Source: Lysobacteraceae bacterium PS02065
GTDB lineage: Bacteria; Pseudomonadota; Gammaproteobacteria; Xanthomonadales; Rhodanobacteraceae
Direction of reading: 5' to 3'
DNA: 64,000 nucleotides
NCBI GenBank assembly: GCA_029959555.1
Contig: JASCPI010000017.1
Location: 30,047 to 94,046 of the forward strand
Position numbers and translations under genes: made by a program. The notes beneath the pieces are model-generated. The model was not told the origin of the DNA and made no database searches. It worked only from the letters and a program-made list of their open reading frames with translations. Positions 47,042 to 55,865 of the stretch are shown in pieces; the stretch's first letter is position 1; every line of letters starts with the position of its first letter.

Positions 47042-47623
47042 ATGGCCGATTCGCTCCGCGACCAGCTGCTCAAGACCGGGCTCGTGCAGAAGCTCAAGGC
47101 CGAGGCGCGCGACGCGCGCCCGCCCGAACCCCGCAAGCCGCCTCGCGACGGACGCAAGCCCGATGGCCGCCAGGCCGGCAAGGGCGCGCCGCCCACGCAA
47201 CGTCCGCGTGGTGGCGGTGGGGGCGAGATGGATCTCGCCAAGGCGTATGCGTTGCGCGACCGCTCCGAGCGCGAGCAGCGCGATCAGGAGAAGCGTGCGG
47301 CCGAACAGAAGGCGCGCGAGAAGGCCGAGCGCAAGCGCAGGCTCGCGGAACTGCTCGAGGGCAAGGCGCTCAACGTCGCCGATGCCGACGTCGCGCGGCA
47401 TTTCCCGCATGGGGACAAGATCCGCCGCGTCTACTGCACCGCCGAACAGCTCGCCGCGGTCAATGCGGGCGACATCGCGGTGGTCCAGCACCTCGGCCGC
47501 TACCTGCTCGTGGCGCGCACGATCGGCGAAGCCGTGCGCGAGGTCAGCCCCGAGGCACTGGTGCTGCTCAGCGATCCTGGCGCGATCGCCGAGGACGGCG
47601 TGCCGGACGATCTGGTCTGGTGA
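47042..47623 (+). CDS. DUF2058 family protein (YaiL-like)
   Basis: A 193-aa protein with the DUF2058 signature start MADSLRDQLLKTGLVQKLK, a basic, Gly/Arg/Pro-rich segment (residues 20-65), a charged coiled coil (LRDRSEREQRDQEKRAAEQK) and a conserved C-terminal domain (GDKIRRVYCTAEQLAAVNAG to VPDDLVW). Its role is unknown; the basic segment suggests nucleic-acid contact (inference). Starts 26 bases after slyX. Confidence 0.88.
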   Translation: MADSLRDQLLKTGLVQKLKAEARDARPPEPRKPPRDGRKPDGRQAGKGAPPTQRPRGGGGGEMDLAKAYALRDRSEREQRDQEKRAAEQKAREKAERKRRLAELLEGKALNVADADVARHFPHGDKIRRVYCTAEQLAAVNAGDIAVVQHLGRYLLVARTIGEAVREVSPEALVLLSDPGAIAEDGVPDDLVW

Positions 47624-47672
47624 CGGCACGCGCAGGCGCGTGAGGGGCTTCGTCCCGCGGTGGGCAAGCCGC

Positions 47673-48419
47673 TCAGAACGACATGTAGTAGCCGCCGTTG
47701 ACCGGGATGTTGGCGCCCGTGATGTAGGCCGACTCGGGACTGCACAGGAAATCGACCACGCGTGCGATCTCGTCGGGACGGCCGAGGCGGCCGACCGGGA
47801 TGCCGGCGACGATGCGTTCGCGTACCGTCTCGGGCACCGCCATGACCAGCGCGGTCTCGCAGTAGCCCGGCGACACGCTGTTGACGGTGACGCCCTTCGA
47901 GGCGACCTCGCGCGCGAGCGCCATCGTGAAGCCGTGCAGGCCGGCCTTCGCGGCCGAATAGTTGGCCTGGCCGAACTGGCCGGTCTGGCCGTTCACCGAC
48001 GACACGTTGACGATGCGGCCGAAGCCACGCGCGGCCATGCCGTCGACGACCGCGCGCGTCATGTGGAAGGCGCCGTCGAGATTGACGCGCAGCACGTCGT
48101 CCCACTGCGCGAGGCTCATCTTGCGCAGCGTCGTGTCACGCGTGATGCCGGCGGCGTTGACGAGCACCGAGACCCCGCCGTGCGACGCGTCGATGCGCGC
48201 CGCGAGCGCCGTACAGGCCTCGGGATCGGCGACGTCGACCGCTTCGAAACCGATCGCGCCGTCGGTGTCGGCCACCGCGGCGAGGAACGCGTCCACGCGA
48301 TCACGGTTCGTGCCGAGGTCCGCAGCGACGACGCGGTGGCCCGATCGGGCGAGGTGGCGGCAGATCGCGACGCCGAGGCCGCCGATGCCGCCGGTGACGA
48401 GTGCGACGCGGGTCTGCAT
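47673..48419 (-). CDS. SDR family acetoacetyl-CoA reductase-like protein (second PhaB)
   Basis: A 248-aa short-chain dehydrogenase: TGGIGGLGVAICRHLARSGH is the NADP motif, NAAGITRDTTLRKM, and the catalytic set Ser (NVSSVNG), Tyr and Lys (GQANYSAAKAGLHGF). It is clearly paralogous to the 246-aa PhaB at 49170 and shares VNGQxGQxGQANY. It would reduce acetoacetyl-CoA to 3-hydroxybutyryl-CoA or act on other 3-ketoacyl-CoAs. Order on the minus strand is phaB, phaR, this gene. Confidence 0.85.
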   Translation of the reverse strand: MQTRVALVTGGIGGLGVAICRHLARSGHRVVAADLGTNRDRVDAFLAAVADTDGAIGFEAVDVADPEACTALAARIDASHGGVSVLVNAAGITRDTTLRKMSLAQWDDVLRVNLDGAFHMTRAVVDGMAARGFGRIVNVSSVNGQTGQFGQANYSAAKAGLHGFTMALAREVASKGVTVNSVSPGYCETALVMAVPETVRERIVAGIPVGRLGRPDEIARVVDFLCSPESAYITGANIPVNGGYYMSF

Positions 48420-48513
48420 CGGGCGATTCCTGGCATGCGGCGCGCGTCGCGGCGGCGACACGGCATCGGAACGGGGAGGGTGGGCCGGATCCATTCGGGA
48501 TCCGGCACCGGGC

Positions 48514-49014
48514 TTACTTGCCGCCGTCCTTCTTGGCCTTGGCGGCCGTGTCGGCGGTCTCGCGCACGCGCGTGGCGGCGGCGTTGAGGAAACCCTGCTG
48601 CAACGACTTCCACATGTCCATGTTGCGCTCGGTCATGTCGTTGAGCATCGACCAGGGCGTGCGACCCATGATGTTGTTGAGCTGGCTGCGGAACTGCTGC
48701 TGCTGGTCGAGGAAGACCTGCAGGCTCTTCTCGAGGTAGCTGCCCATGAAACCCTGCAGCGAATCGCCGTAGAAGCGGATCACCTGCGAGAGCAGCTGGG
48801 TCGTGAACATCGGCTGCCCGCGCTCCTCGTGCTCGGAGATGATCTGCAGCAGCACGGAGCGGGTCAGGTCCTCGCCGGTCTTGGCGTCGCGGACCTCGAA
48901 GACTTCGCCGTCGACGACGAGCTGGCGGACCTCTTCCAGCGTGATGTAGCTCGAGATCTCGGTGTCGTAGAGACGCCGGTTCGGATACTTCTTGATGATG
49001 CGGATGTCGGTCAT
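48514..49014 (-). CDS. phaR: Polyhydroxyalkanoate synthesis repressor PhaR
   Basis: A 166-aa regulator: the N-terminal PHB/PHA DNA-binding domain RIIKKYPNRRLYDTEISSYI TLEEV is diagnostic, followed by VRDAKTGEDLTRSVLLQII and the granule-binding helical part (SYLEKSLQVFLDQQQQFRSQ). PhaR represses phasin and its own genes and leaves DNA when it binds PHA granules. It lies between two phaB genes; the phasin candidate is 33 kb away at 14.4-14.9 kb. Confidence 0.95.
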   Translation of the reverse strand: MTDIRIIKKYPNRRLYDTEISSYITLEEVRQLVVDGEVFEVRDAKTGEDLTRSVLLQIISEHEERGQPMFTTQLLSQVIRFYGDSLQGFMGSYLEKSLQVFLDQQQQFRSQLNNIMGRTPWSMLNDMTERNMDMWKSLQQGFLNAAATRVRETADTAAKAKKDGGK

Positions 49015-49169
49015 GAACGCAACGCTAACAGAACGTGTTGCGCGGCACCAGTTTCATCGTCCGCAGGTGGCCCAGTGTGACGACGGAGCGTGGGCCGATG
49101 CGGGGTTGCGGGCTGCAACCCCTTGCCGTGGTTCGGTTTGCTGCGCAGCATGGGCCGTGGCCCACCCGC

Positions 49170-49910
49170 TCACCAGCCCATGTAGTGACCGCCGTTGATC
49201 GACAGGTTGGCGCCCGTAATCCACGAGGCCTGCTCGGCGACCAGGAACCCGACCGCGTAGGCGATCTCGTCGGGCTCGCCGAGGCGACCGACCGGGATCT
49301 GCGCCGCGATCTTGGCACGCACGTCCTCGGGTACCGCGCGCACCATCTCGGTGAGCACGTAGCCCGGCGACACCGTGTTGACGGTGATGCCGAACTTCGC
49401 GTTCTCCTGCGCGAGCGAGATCGTGAAGCCGTGCATGCCGGCCTTCGACGCGGCGTAGTTGGCCTGGCCGTACTGGCCCTTCTGGCCGTTGATCGAGCTG
49501 ATCTGCACGATGCGACCCCACTTGGCCGCACGCATGCCGTCGATGACCGGGCGCGTGACGTTGAAGCACGAGTTGAGGTTGGTGTTGATGACCTCCTGCC
49601 ACTGCAGCGCGGTCATCTTGTGGAAGGTCGTGTCGCGCGTGATGCCGGCGTTGTTGACGAGGATCTCGACCGGACCGAGTGCGGCGACGACCGCCTCGAC
49701 CATCGCCTGGGCGGAAGCGGCATCGGAGACGTCGCCGGGCACGATCGTGAAGTCGAAACCGTCGGCCTTCTGCGCGGCCTTCCAGGCCTCCGCCTTGGCC
49801 GCGTCGCGGTAGTTCGTGGCCACCTTGTGCCCGGCCTGGGCGAGGCTCCTGCAGATGGCGGTGCCGATACCGCCGATGCCGCCGGTGACGAGTGCGACGC
49901 GTGCCGTCAT
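49170..49910 (-). CDS. phaB: Acetoacetyl-CoA reductase
   Basis: A 246-aa NADPH-dependent SDR: VTGGIGGIGTAICRSLAQAG, VNNAGITRDTTFHKMTALQW, catalytic Ser in QISSINGQKGQYGQANYAAS with Tyr-xxx-Lys, and VSPGYVLTEMVRAVPEDVR. These strings are the hallmark of PhaB of PHB producers, and the end GHYMGW is also typical (MHM/YMGW). Makes (R)-3-hydroxybutyryl-CoA. GAGGAA lies ahead of the ATG. No phaA or phaC is found in the window. Confidence 0.95.
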   Translation of the reverse strand: MTARVALVTGGIGGIGTAICRSLAQAGHKVATNYRDAAKAEAWKAAQKADGFDFTIVPGDVSDAASAQAMVEAVVAALGPVEILVNNAGITRDTTFHKMTALQWQEVINTNLNSCFNVTRPVIDGMRAAKWGRIVQISSINGQKGQYGQANYAASKAGMHGFTISLAQENAKFGITVNTVSPGYVLTEMVRAVPEDVRAKIAAQIPVGRLGEPDEIAYAVGFLVAEQASWITGANLSINGGHYMGW

Positions 49911-49979
49911 GGTGTTCCTCCAGGAAAACGCGGGGTGGGTGGTGCGAGCGATCGCGGAATTGTGCCCGGACCCGGCGCC

Positions 49980-50852
49980 TTAGTCCTTCCGCAATGCGGC
50001 ATCCGCGGGCAGGCGCGACGGAATCGCGCCGACGCGGAACGCGGCGGCCGCATCGTGGAGCAGCTCCGTGACCGTCGTGCGGCACGTTGCGGGCTGGCCC
50101 AGGAAGGCGAGCGCCTCGCGCAGTGCCGGAAGGGGATCGCCGGCGTCGACCGGCCGCGCGAGGTCGTGCTTGCTGAGCTTGCGGCCGTCCGCATCGAGGG
50201 CCAGCGGCAGGTGCATCCATGCCGGCGCCGAGAGGCCGAGGGCGCGCTGCAGGACGATCTGCCGCGGCGTCGAGTCGAGCAGGTCGGCGCCGCGCACGAC
50301 TTCGGTGATGCCTTGTGCGGCGTCGTCGACGACGACGGCGAGCTGGTAGGCCCAGCAGCCGTCGGCGCGGCGCAGCACGACGTCGCCTGCGGCGAGTGAC
50401 GGATCCTGCGCGAGCCGCCCGAACACCGCATCGTCGAACGTGATCGTCCCCGTCGGCATGCGCATCCGCCACGCTGGCGTGCGCGTCGCATCGCCTGCAG
50501 TCACGCAGTCGCCGCGATGGAGCCCGCCATGCGGCGCGAGGTCGCCGCGCGTGCATCGGCACGCGAACGCGAGGCCCGTGTCGACGAGCCGCTGCAGTGC
50601 GTCGTCGTAGAACGCGCCGCGATCGCTCTGGCGCACGACCGGCTCGTCCGAGACCAGTCCGAACGCGGCGAGCGTCACGAGGATGTCATCCGCCGAGCCC
50701 GGTACCTCGCGGGTGCGGTCGACATCCTCGATCCGCACGATCCACGTTCCGCCCGCGGCGCGCGCGCGCAGCCAGCTGCCGAGTGCCGCGACGAGCGAGC
50801 CGAAATGCAGCCGGCCGGTCGGCGAGGGTGCGAAGCGCCCGCGGTATGTCAC
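49980..50852 (-). CDS. gluQ: Glutamyl-Q tRNA(Asp) synthetase
   Basis: A 290-aa truncated class I synthetase that glutamylates queuosine in tRNA-Asp. [20 protein letters not shown] is the HIGH region; [13 protein letters not shown]; a zinc site with Cys-x-Cys ([10 protein letters not shown]) and a later Cys (LHRGDC); the KMSKS-type loop is GRKLSKHD. It lacks the anticodon-binding domain, as expected for GluQRS. Divergent from htpX. Confidence 0.93.
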   Translation of the reverse strand: MTYRGRFAPSPTGRLHFGSLVAALGSWLRARAAGGTWIVRIEDVDRTREVPGSADDILVTLAAFGLVSDEPVVRQSDRGAFYDDALQRLVDTGLAFACRCTRGDLAPHGGLHRGDCVTAGDATRTPAWRMRMPTGTITFDDAVFGRLAQDPSLAAGDVVLRRADGCWAYQLAVVVDDAAQGITEVVRGADLLDSTPRQIVLQRALGLSAPAWMHLPLALDADGRKLSKHDLARPVDAGDPLPALREALAFLGQPATCRTTVTELLHDAAAAFRVGAIPSRLPADAALRKD

Positions 50853-50929
50853 GTCGCGGCGTCGTCGGTTAGGCTAGGCGAGAACTTGCGCCGCGTGCGA
50901 TGGTCGAAGCTCTCCACGATCGCCATCCG

Positions 50930-50958
50930 CTTGAAAAGGCGGGAGTTTACCCAAACTC
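50930..50958 (+). promoter_or_regulatory. RpoH (sigma-32)-like promoter and palindrome before htpX
   Basis: CTTGAAA (50930-50936), 13 bases, CCCA (50950-50953) resembles the sigma-32 consensus CTTGAAA-N(11-16)-CCCCAT. The -10 lies within a perfect inverted repeat GAGTTT-ACCC-AAACTC (50943-50958). About 45 bases of leader follow before the ATG. Confidence 0.55.
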
Positions 50959-51005
50959 GGCAAGGCGTCACCGGACCGACACCCCAGCCCTCCAGCGAGG
51001 AAACC

Positions 51006-51881
51006 ATGCGCCGCATCATCCTTTTCGTCATGACCAACCTGGCCGTGATCGCGCTTCTGACGATCATCGTCAAGCTGTTCGGCATCGACACGTACACCTA
51101 CCGCAACGGCGGCATCAACTTCCAGGGCCTGTTGATCCTGTCGGCGATCGTCGGCTTCAGCGGCTCGCTGATCTCGCTCGCGATCTCCAAGTGGGTCGCC
51201 AAGTGGCAGACCGGCGCGCACGTCATCGACAAGCCGTCCAACCCGACCGAGGCGTGGCTCGTCGACACGGTGCGCCGCCAGGCCGAGGCGTCGGGCATCC
51301 GCATGCCCGAGGTCGCGATCTACGACGCGCCCGAGATGAACGCGTTCGCGACGGGTCCGACGCGCAACAACGCGCTCGTCGCGGTCAGCACGGGCCTGCT
51401 CCAGCAGATGAGTCGCGACGAGGTCGAGGCCGTGCTCGCGCACGAGGTCAGCCACGTCGCCAACGGCGACATGGTCACGATGACGCTGATCCAGGGCGTC
51501 GTGAACACGTTCGTGATCTTCCTCGCCCGCGTGATCGGCGCGGTCATCGACCGTGCGATCAGCGGCAACCGCGAAGGCGGCAACGGCATCGCCTACTTCG
51601 CGATCGTGCTGATCCTGCAGTTCGTGCTCGGCATCTTCGCGTCGATGATCGTCATGGCGTTCTCGCGCTGGCGCGAGTACCGCGCCGACGCGGGCGGCGC
51701 GCGCCTGGCCGGCCGCGACAAGATGATCGGCGCGCTCGCGCGCCTGCAGCAGAACCACGGCGAGAACACCTTGCCGCAGGCCGTGCAGGCGTTCGGCATC
51801 TCGGGTGGTGGCATGCGCAAGCTGTTCTCGAGCCATCCGCCGCTCGAGGAGCGCATCGCGGCGCTGCGCAACGCGGGCTGA
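51006..51881 (+). CDS. htpX: Membrane zinc metalloprotease HtpX
   Basis: A 291-aa M48 protease: two N-terminal helices ([40 protein letters not shown]), the zinc motif [12 protein letters not shown] with His146, Glu147 and His150, two more helices ([37 protein letters not shown]) and the third ligand in [27 protein letters not shown] is the conserved end. It degrades damaged inner-membrane proteins. GAGGAAACC precedes the ATG, and a heat-shock-type promoter lies upstream. Confidence 0.96.
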   Translation: MRRIILFVMTNLAVIALLTIIVKLFGIDTYTYRNGGINFQGLLILSAIVGFSGSLISLAISKWVAKWQTGAHVIDKPSNPTEAWLVDTVRRQAEASGIRMPEVAIYDAPEMNAFATGPTRNNALVAVSTGLLQQMSRDEVEAVLAHEVSHVANGDMVTMTLIQGVVNTFVIFLARVIGAVIDRAISGNREGGNGIAYFAIVLILQFVLGIFASMIVMAFSRWREYRADAGGARLAGRDKMIGALARLQQNHGENTLPQAVQAFGISGGGMRKLFSSHPPLEERIAALRNAG

Positions 51882-51904
51882 CCGTTCCGCCACGCTGCAA
51901 CGAG

Positions 51905-51934
51905 AAAGCCCCGCGAAAGCGGGGCTTTTTCGTT
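51905..51934 (+). terminator. Intrinsic terminator after htpX
   Basis: AAAGCCCCGC-GAAA-GCGGGGCTTT is a perfect 10-bp stem with a GAAA tetraloop followed by TTCGTT. On the minus strand the T-run is shorter, so it may partly serve the convergent fimX gene as well. Confidence 0.93.
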
Positions 51935-51977
51935 CCGGGAACCGCCAGCCCGGATGCGCGGGAAGGCGGGCGCCGCG

Positions 51978-54050
51978 TCAGGTGAACTCGTAGCTCATGA
52001 CCTGCTCGGGCTCCTGCAGGAAGTTGCCCTGCACGAAGTTGACGCCGCACGAGAACAGGATCGACATGCTCGCCGCATCCTCGACGAACTCGGCGATCGT
52101 GAGCTTGCCGGCGGCACGTGCCTGCTCGCAGATCGCCCGCACGCGCTCCTGGTTCTCCTTCTGGCGCGGCAGGTCGGCCATGAAGCTGCGGTCGACCTTG
52201 AGGTAGTGCGCCTGGATGTGCTTGAGCAGCTGGAACGAGTTGAGGCCCGAGCCGAACTGCTCGAGTGCGAAACCGCAGTGCAGCTGTTCGAGGCCCTTGG
52301 CGAATGCGCGCGCGGGCTTGAGGTTGGTGACGACCTTGCTCTCGGGCATCTCGAACACGAGTGCATCGCCGCGCAGGCGCGCGTTCTTGAGCTGCAGGGC
52401 GACCCACGGCAGCAGGCCCTGGTCGTCGAGCGACTGTGGCGCGAGCTTGATGAAGAAAGTCGTTCGGCGATTGGCGTGCTCGCGCTCGGCGAGCGCGCGG
52501 ATCGCGTTGCCGATGACCCAGCGGTCGATGCGCGCGGACAGCCCGTGCTGTTCGGCGATCGGCAGGAAGTGGCCGGGCAGGATCTCGCCCTTCGGCCCGT
52601 TCATGCGCAGCAGGATCTCGTAGAACTCGCCCTCGGCGCCCTGCAGGCTGATGATCGGCTGGTAGTAGAGCAGGAACTCGTCGCGGTTGAGCGCATCCTC
52701 GATGAGCTTGATCCAGTGGCGGTGCTTCTCCGCGTCGGCACGGTCCTGCGCCGACGGATCGAACACGCGCGTGCGGTTGCCGCCTTCGGCCTGGGCCGCG
52801 CGCAGGGCTGCGCTGGACTGGTCGACGACGGTGTTGCCGTTGGCGTTCTTCTCGGTGAGCAGGCTGCCGCCGACGCTGACGGTGAGGCTGATCGACTGCT
52901 TGCCGACCTCGAAGATGCGCTCCTCGAAGGCCTTGCGCAGCGTATCGGCGAGCTGGCGCACGTCGTCGCCGTTGCGCTGGCCGAGCAGGATGCCGAAGGT
53001 CTGCTCGCCGACGCGGCCCGGAACGTCGTTCTCGGCGAGGTGGCGGCGCATGAGGTTGGCCATGTCGCCGAGCAGCAGGTCGGTGTTGCCGAGGCCGATG
53101 CCGTCGAGCACGGTCTTGAAGTTGTCGGGCTCGAGCAGCAGCAGGGCCTGGTCGGCCTTGCCCTCGGACGCGGCCGTGGCGGCGCGATCGAGCTCGGTGA
53201 GCAGGTACTGGCGGTTGTAGAGCTCGGTGATGAGGTCCTTGGAACGCAGCGCGTCGAGTTCCATGGCCAGGTTCGGGTCGACCGCCTGCTGGCGGAAGAT
53301 GATCTGCTGGCAGGGCTCGCCCTCGTAGTTGGCTTCCGAGAACTCCATGACCGCGTCGAACGTGGTGCCGTCGCTGCGCTGTGCCTTGAGGTTGAGCTTC
53401 TGCGGCGGCTTCTCGCCCTTGGACAGGCGCTTGAGCAGCGACTTGAAGTCCTCGGCGTCGTCCGGTGCGATGAGGTCGAGGATCGACATGCTCTCGATGT
53501 CCTCGAAATCCTCGAAACCGAACGTGTCGAGGTAGGCCTTGTTGGCGCGCACGTGCATGCCTTCGTGCACGTAGGCGACCGGATCACGCGACGAATCGAG
53601 CAGCACGCCGCAGCGTCGCTCGGCCTCGCGCAGCGCGTTCTCGAGGCGGCGCACGCTGCGCCGCATCGTCAGCGATTCGAATTCGCGGCGCACGATCATC
53701 TGCATGTGCTCGCCGCGGCTGCGCAACGCGAATGCGCGTGCCCCGGCCCGGAACGCGTCGACGATGACGTCGTCGCCCAGCTGCTCGCCGTAGGCGATCG
53801 TCGCGATGTCCTTGCCGGTGCGGCCGACCGCTCCCATCGCGCGTTCCAGGCGCAGCTCGCGCGCGCCGAGGTTGATCAGGATGAGGTCGGGGGCCTGGCG
53901 CTCGAGCTGGTCCTCGAGCTCCGCGTCGTTGGTGGCGCGGGACGGGCGCACGCCGATGCCGCCGTTGCGCAGGATGCCGATCAGCTGCTCGGCCTCCTCG
54001 GCCGAATCCTCGATCAGCAGGAGCTTGATGACGTGGTCGTTCTTGGTCAT
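51978..54050 (-). CDS. fimX: FimX-like degenerate GGDEF/EAL protein
   Basis: A 690-aa protein (P. aeruginosa FimX is 691). Order: receiver-like domain (IKLLLIEDSAEEAEQLIGIL, residues 1-125), PAS (about 145-270, LLDSSRDPVAYVHEGM), GGDEF-like (285-430, with GEQTF in place of GGDEF) and EAL-like (440-690). The EAL triad reads Glu478-Ile479-Leu480 (FYEILLRM), and the metal motif DDFGTG is EQFGSG, so cyclase and most phosphodiesterase residues are missing. FimX-type proteins bind c-di-GMP through the EAL domain and govern type IV pilus assembly with PilZ. No pilus genes are adjacent. Confidence 0.85.
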   Translation of the reverse strand: MTKNDHVIKLLLIEDSAEEAEQLIGILRNGGIGVRPSRATNDAELEDQLERQAPDLILINLGARELRLERAMGAVGRTGKDIATIAYGEQLGDDVIVDAFRAGARAFALRSRGEHMQMIVRREFESLTMRRSVRRLENALREAERRCGVLLDSSRDPVAYVHEGMHVRANKAYLDTFGFEDFEDIESMSILDLIAPDDAEDFKSLLKRLSKGEKPPQKLNLKAQRSDGTTFDAVMEFSEANYEGEPCQQIIFRQQAVDPNLAMELDALRSKDLITELYNRQYLLTELDRAATAASEGKADQALLLLEPDNFKTVLDGIGLGNTDLLLGDMANLMRRHLAENDVPGRVGEQTFGILLGQRNGDDVRQLADTLRKAFEERIFEVGKQSISLTVSVGGSLLTEKNANGNTVVDQSSAALRAAQAEGGNRTRVFDPSAQDRADAEKHRHWIKLIEDALNRDEFLLYYQPIISLQGAEGEFYEILLRMNGPKGEILPGHFLPIAEQHGLSARIDRWVIGNAIRALAEREHANRRTTFFIKLAPQSLDDQGLLPWVALQLKNARLRGDALVFEMPESKVVTNLKPARAFAKGLEQLHCGFALEQFGSGLNSFQLLKHIQAHYLKVDRSFMADLPRQKENQERVRAICEQARAAGKLTIAEFVEDAASMSILFSCGVNFVQGNFLQEPEQVMSYEFT

Positions 54051-54172
54051 GGATTCGCGCGGTCAGGGGGCGCAGCGTCACCCGCCGGTGCGAGCCGGAG
54101 GGGCGACAGGGTTGTACCGGAATCCCCACGCCTTTTCCATACGACCGGAGGACGGGCGCGGGGTACGACGGG

Positions 54173-55204
54173 TCACACCGGCAGCTTGCTCGCCGCGCCC
54201 GCGACCTCGCGGACGAGCTTCGGCACGAGGTAGCCCGGCAGACGGTCGCGCAGGGCGGCGGCGAGGGCTAGCGCGTGCGCGTCGTCGACCTCGAAATGCG
54301 CGGCGCCGTCGACGCGGTCGAGCTGGTGCAGGTAGTACGGCAGCACGCCGGCTTCGAAAAGGCGTTCCGACAGCGCGGCCAGCGTCTCCGCGTCGTCGTT
54401 GACGCCACGCAGCAGCACGGACTGGTTGAGCAGTATCGCGCCGGCTTGGCGCAGGGCAAGGCAGGCGGCGTCCACCCCCGCGTCGAACTCGGCGGCGTGG
54501 TTGGCGTGCACGACCACGACCTTCTGCAGCGGCAGCGCGGCGAGCCAGTCGGTGAACTCGGCGTCGATGCGCTCGGGCAGCACGATCGGCAGGCGCGTGT
54601 GCAGGCGCAGTCGCGTGACGTGCGGCACGTCGGCGAGGGCGTCGCCGAGTTCGCGAAGGCGCGCGGTCGACAGCGACAACGGATCGCCACCCGACAGGAT
54701 CACCTCGCGGATCGAGGCGTCGCCGCGCAGGTGGGCGACGGCCTCGCGCCAGCGCCCCGCGGCGGCGGTCTGCTCGGCGTAGGGGAAATGGCGGCGGAAG
54801 CAGTAGCGGCAGTTGACCGCGCACGAGCCGGTCGCGACGAGCAGCGCTCGGCCATCGTACTTGTGCAGCACGCCATGGGCCGCGCGTGCGGCGAGATCGC
54901 CGACCGCATCGGTGCCGAACCCGGGCACGCGCTCGAGCTCGGCCGCGGCCGGCAGCACCTGCAGCAGCAACGGGTCGCGCGCGTCGCCGTGGCGCATGCG
55001 CGCGACGAAGCCGCGCGGCACGCGCATCGCGAAGCCGGTATCGCGCGAGGGCAGCAGGTCGGCGGCGCGGTCCTCGAGGCCGACCAGGCGCAGCAGCTCG
55101 TGCGGGTCGGTGACCGCGTCGCGCCAGAGCTGCTGCCAGCGCGTGCCGGCGGCGGCGATCGGCGCGACGCCGTTTTGTGGGGAATGCGGGCTTGCAGGTA
55201 TCAT
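54173..55204 (-). CDS. epmB: EF-P beta-lysylation protein EpmB (lysine 2,3-aminomutase family)
   Basis: A 343-aa radical SAM/PLP enzyme. The 4Fe-4S cysteines are Cys128, Cys132 and Cys135 (TGSCAVNCRYCFRRHFPYAE), followed by REVILSGGDPLSLSTARLRE. VHANHAAEFD and LLNQSVLLRGVNDDAETLAA are typical; the PLP Lys is in the C-terminal part (GYLVPKLVREVAG). It converts alpha- to beta-lysine for attachment to EF-P. Divergent from efp with about 90 bases between. EpmA, the ligase, is not in the window. Confidence 0.93.
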   Translation of the reverse strand: MIPASPHSPQNGVAPIAAAGTRWQQLWRDAVTDPHELLRLVGLEDRAADLLPSRDTGFAMRVPRGFVARMRHGDARDPLLLQVLPAAAELERVPGFGTDAVGDLAARAAHGVLHKYDGRALLVATGSCAVNCRYCFRRHFPYAEQTAAAGRWREAVAHLRGDASIREVILSGGDPLSLSTARLRELGDALADVPHVTRLRLHTRLPIVLPERIDAEFTDWLAALPLQKVVVVHANHAAEFDAGVDAACLALRQAGAILLNQSVLLRGVNDDAETLAALSERLFEAGVLPYYLHQLDRVDGAAHFEVDDAHALALAAALRDRLPGYLVPKLVREVAGAASKLPV

Positions 55205-55294
55205 TGCCGATCGGTTCCGGGGACGCCCCGGGCAACGGATCCACCATTCTAGCCGCTTCCACGGGCGGCTTTCTTTCAGCGACAGGAGCGATCC

Positions 55295-55861
55295 ATGGCT
55301 TCGCATGGGATGAACGACGTCAAGAACGGCATGAAGATCATCGTGGACGGTTACCCGTGCACGATCGTCGACACCGAATACGTGAAGCCGGGCAAGGGCC
55401 AGGCCTTCACGCGCGTCAAGTACCGCAACCTCAAGACCGGCCGTGTCGTCGAACTGACGATGAAGTCCACCGATTCGCTCGAGTCGGCCGACGTCGTCGA
55501 CACCGACATGGAGTTCCTCTACTCGGACGGCGAGTTCTGGCACTTCATGGACCCGAGCAACCACGAGCAGATCGCCGCCGACGAGAAGGCGATGGCCGAC
55601 GCCGCGAAGTGGCTCAAGGGCAACGAGATGGTCATCGTGACGCTGTGGAACGGCGCGCCGCTCAGCGTGACGCCGCCGAACTTCGTCGAGCTCACGATCA
55701 CCGAGACCGACCCCGGCGTGCGCGGCGACACCTCGGGCGGCGGCGGCAAGCCGGCCAAGCTCGAGACCGGCGCGGTCGTGCGCGTGCCGCTGTTCGTGAA
55801 CCAGGGCGAAGTGATCAAGGTCGACACGCGCACCGGCGAATACGCCAGCCGCGTGAAGTGA
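55295..55861 (+). CDS. efp: Elongation factor P
   Basis: A 188-aa translation factor that relieves ribosomes stalled at polyproline. The modified loop is [10 protein letters not shown] with Lys34 exactly at the position beta-lysylated by EpmA/EpmB. Three domains: KOW-like (1-65), OB (66-130, [20 protein letters not shown]), OB C-terminal (131-188, [20 protein letters not shown]). A short Gly insert (SGGGGKP) sits in domain III. GACAGGAG precedes the ATG. The MTA deaminase GTG is 4 bases after its stop. Confidence 0.97.
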   Translation: MASHGMNDVKNGMKIIVDGYPCTIVDTEYVKPGKGQAFTRVKYRNLKTGRVVELTMKSTDSLESADVVDTDMEFLYSDGEFWHFMDPSNHEQIAADEKAMADAAKWLKGNEMVIVTLWNGAPLSVTPPNFVELTITETDPGVRGDTSGGGGKPAKLETGAVVRVPLFVNQGEVIKVDTRTGEYASRVK

Positions 55862-55865
55862 CGCC

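Noticed and set aside
43249..47241. 1330-residue open frame opposite fkpA, ugd and gmd
   Set aside because: Low-complexity Arg/Ala/Val/Asp translation, no motif; three recognised genes lie on the other strand.
51978..54050. Active diguanylate cyclase or phosphodiesterase
   Set aside because: GGDEF and the EAL metal motifs are degenerate in the FimX manner.
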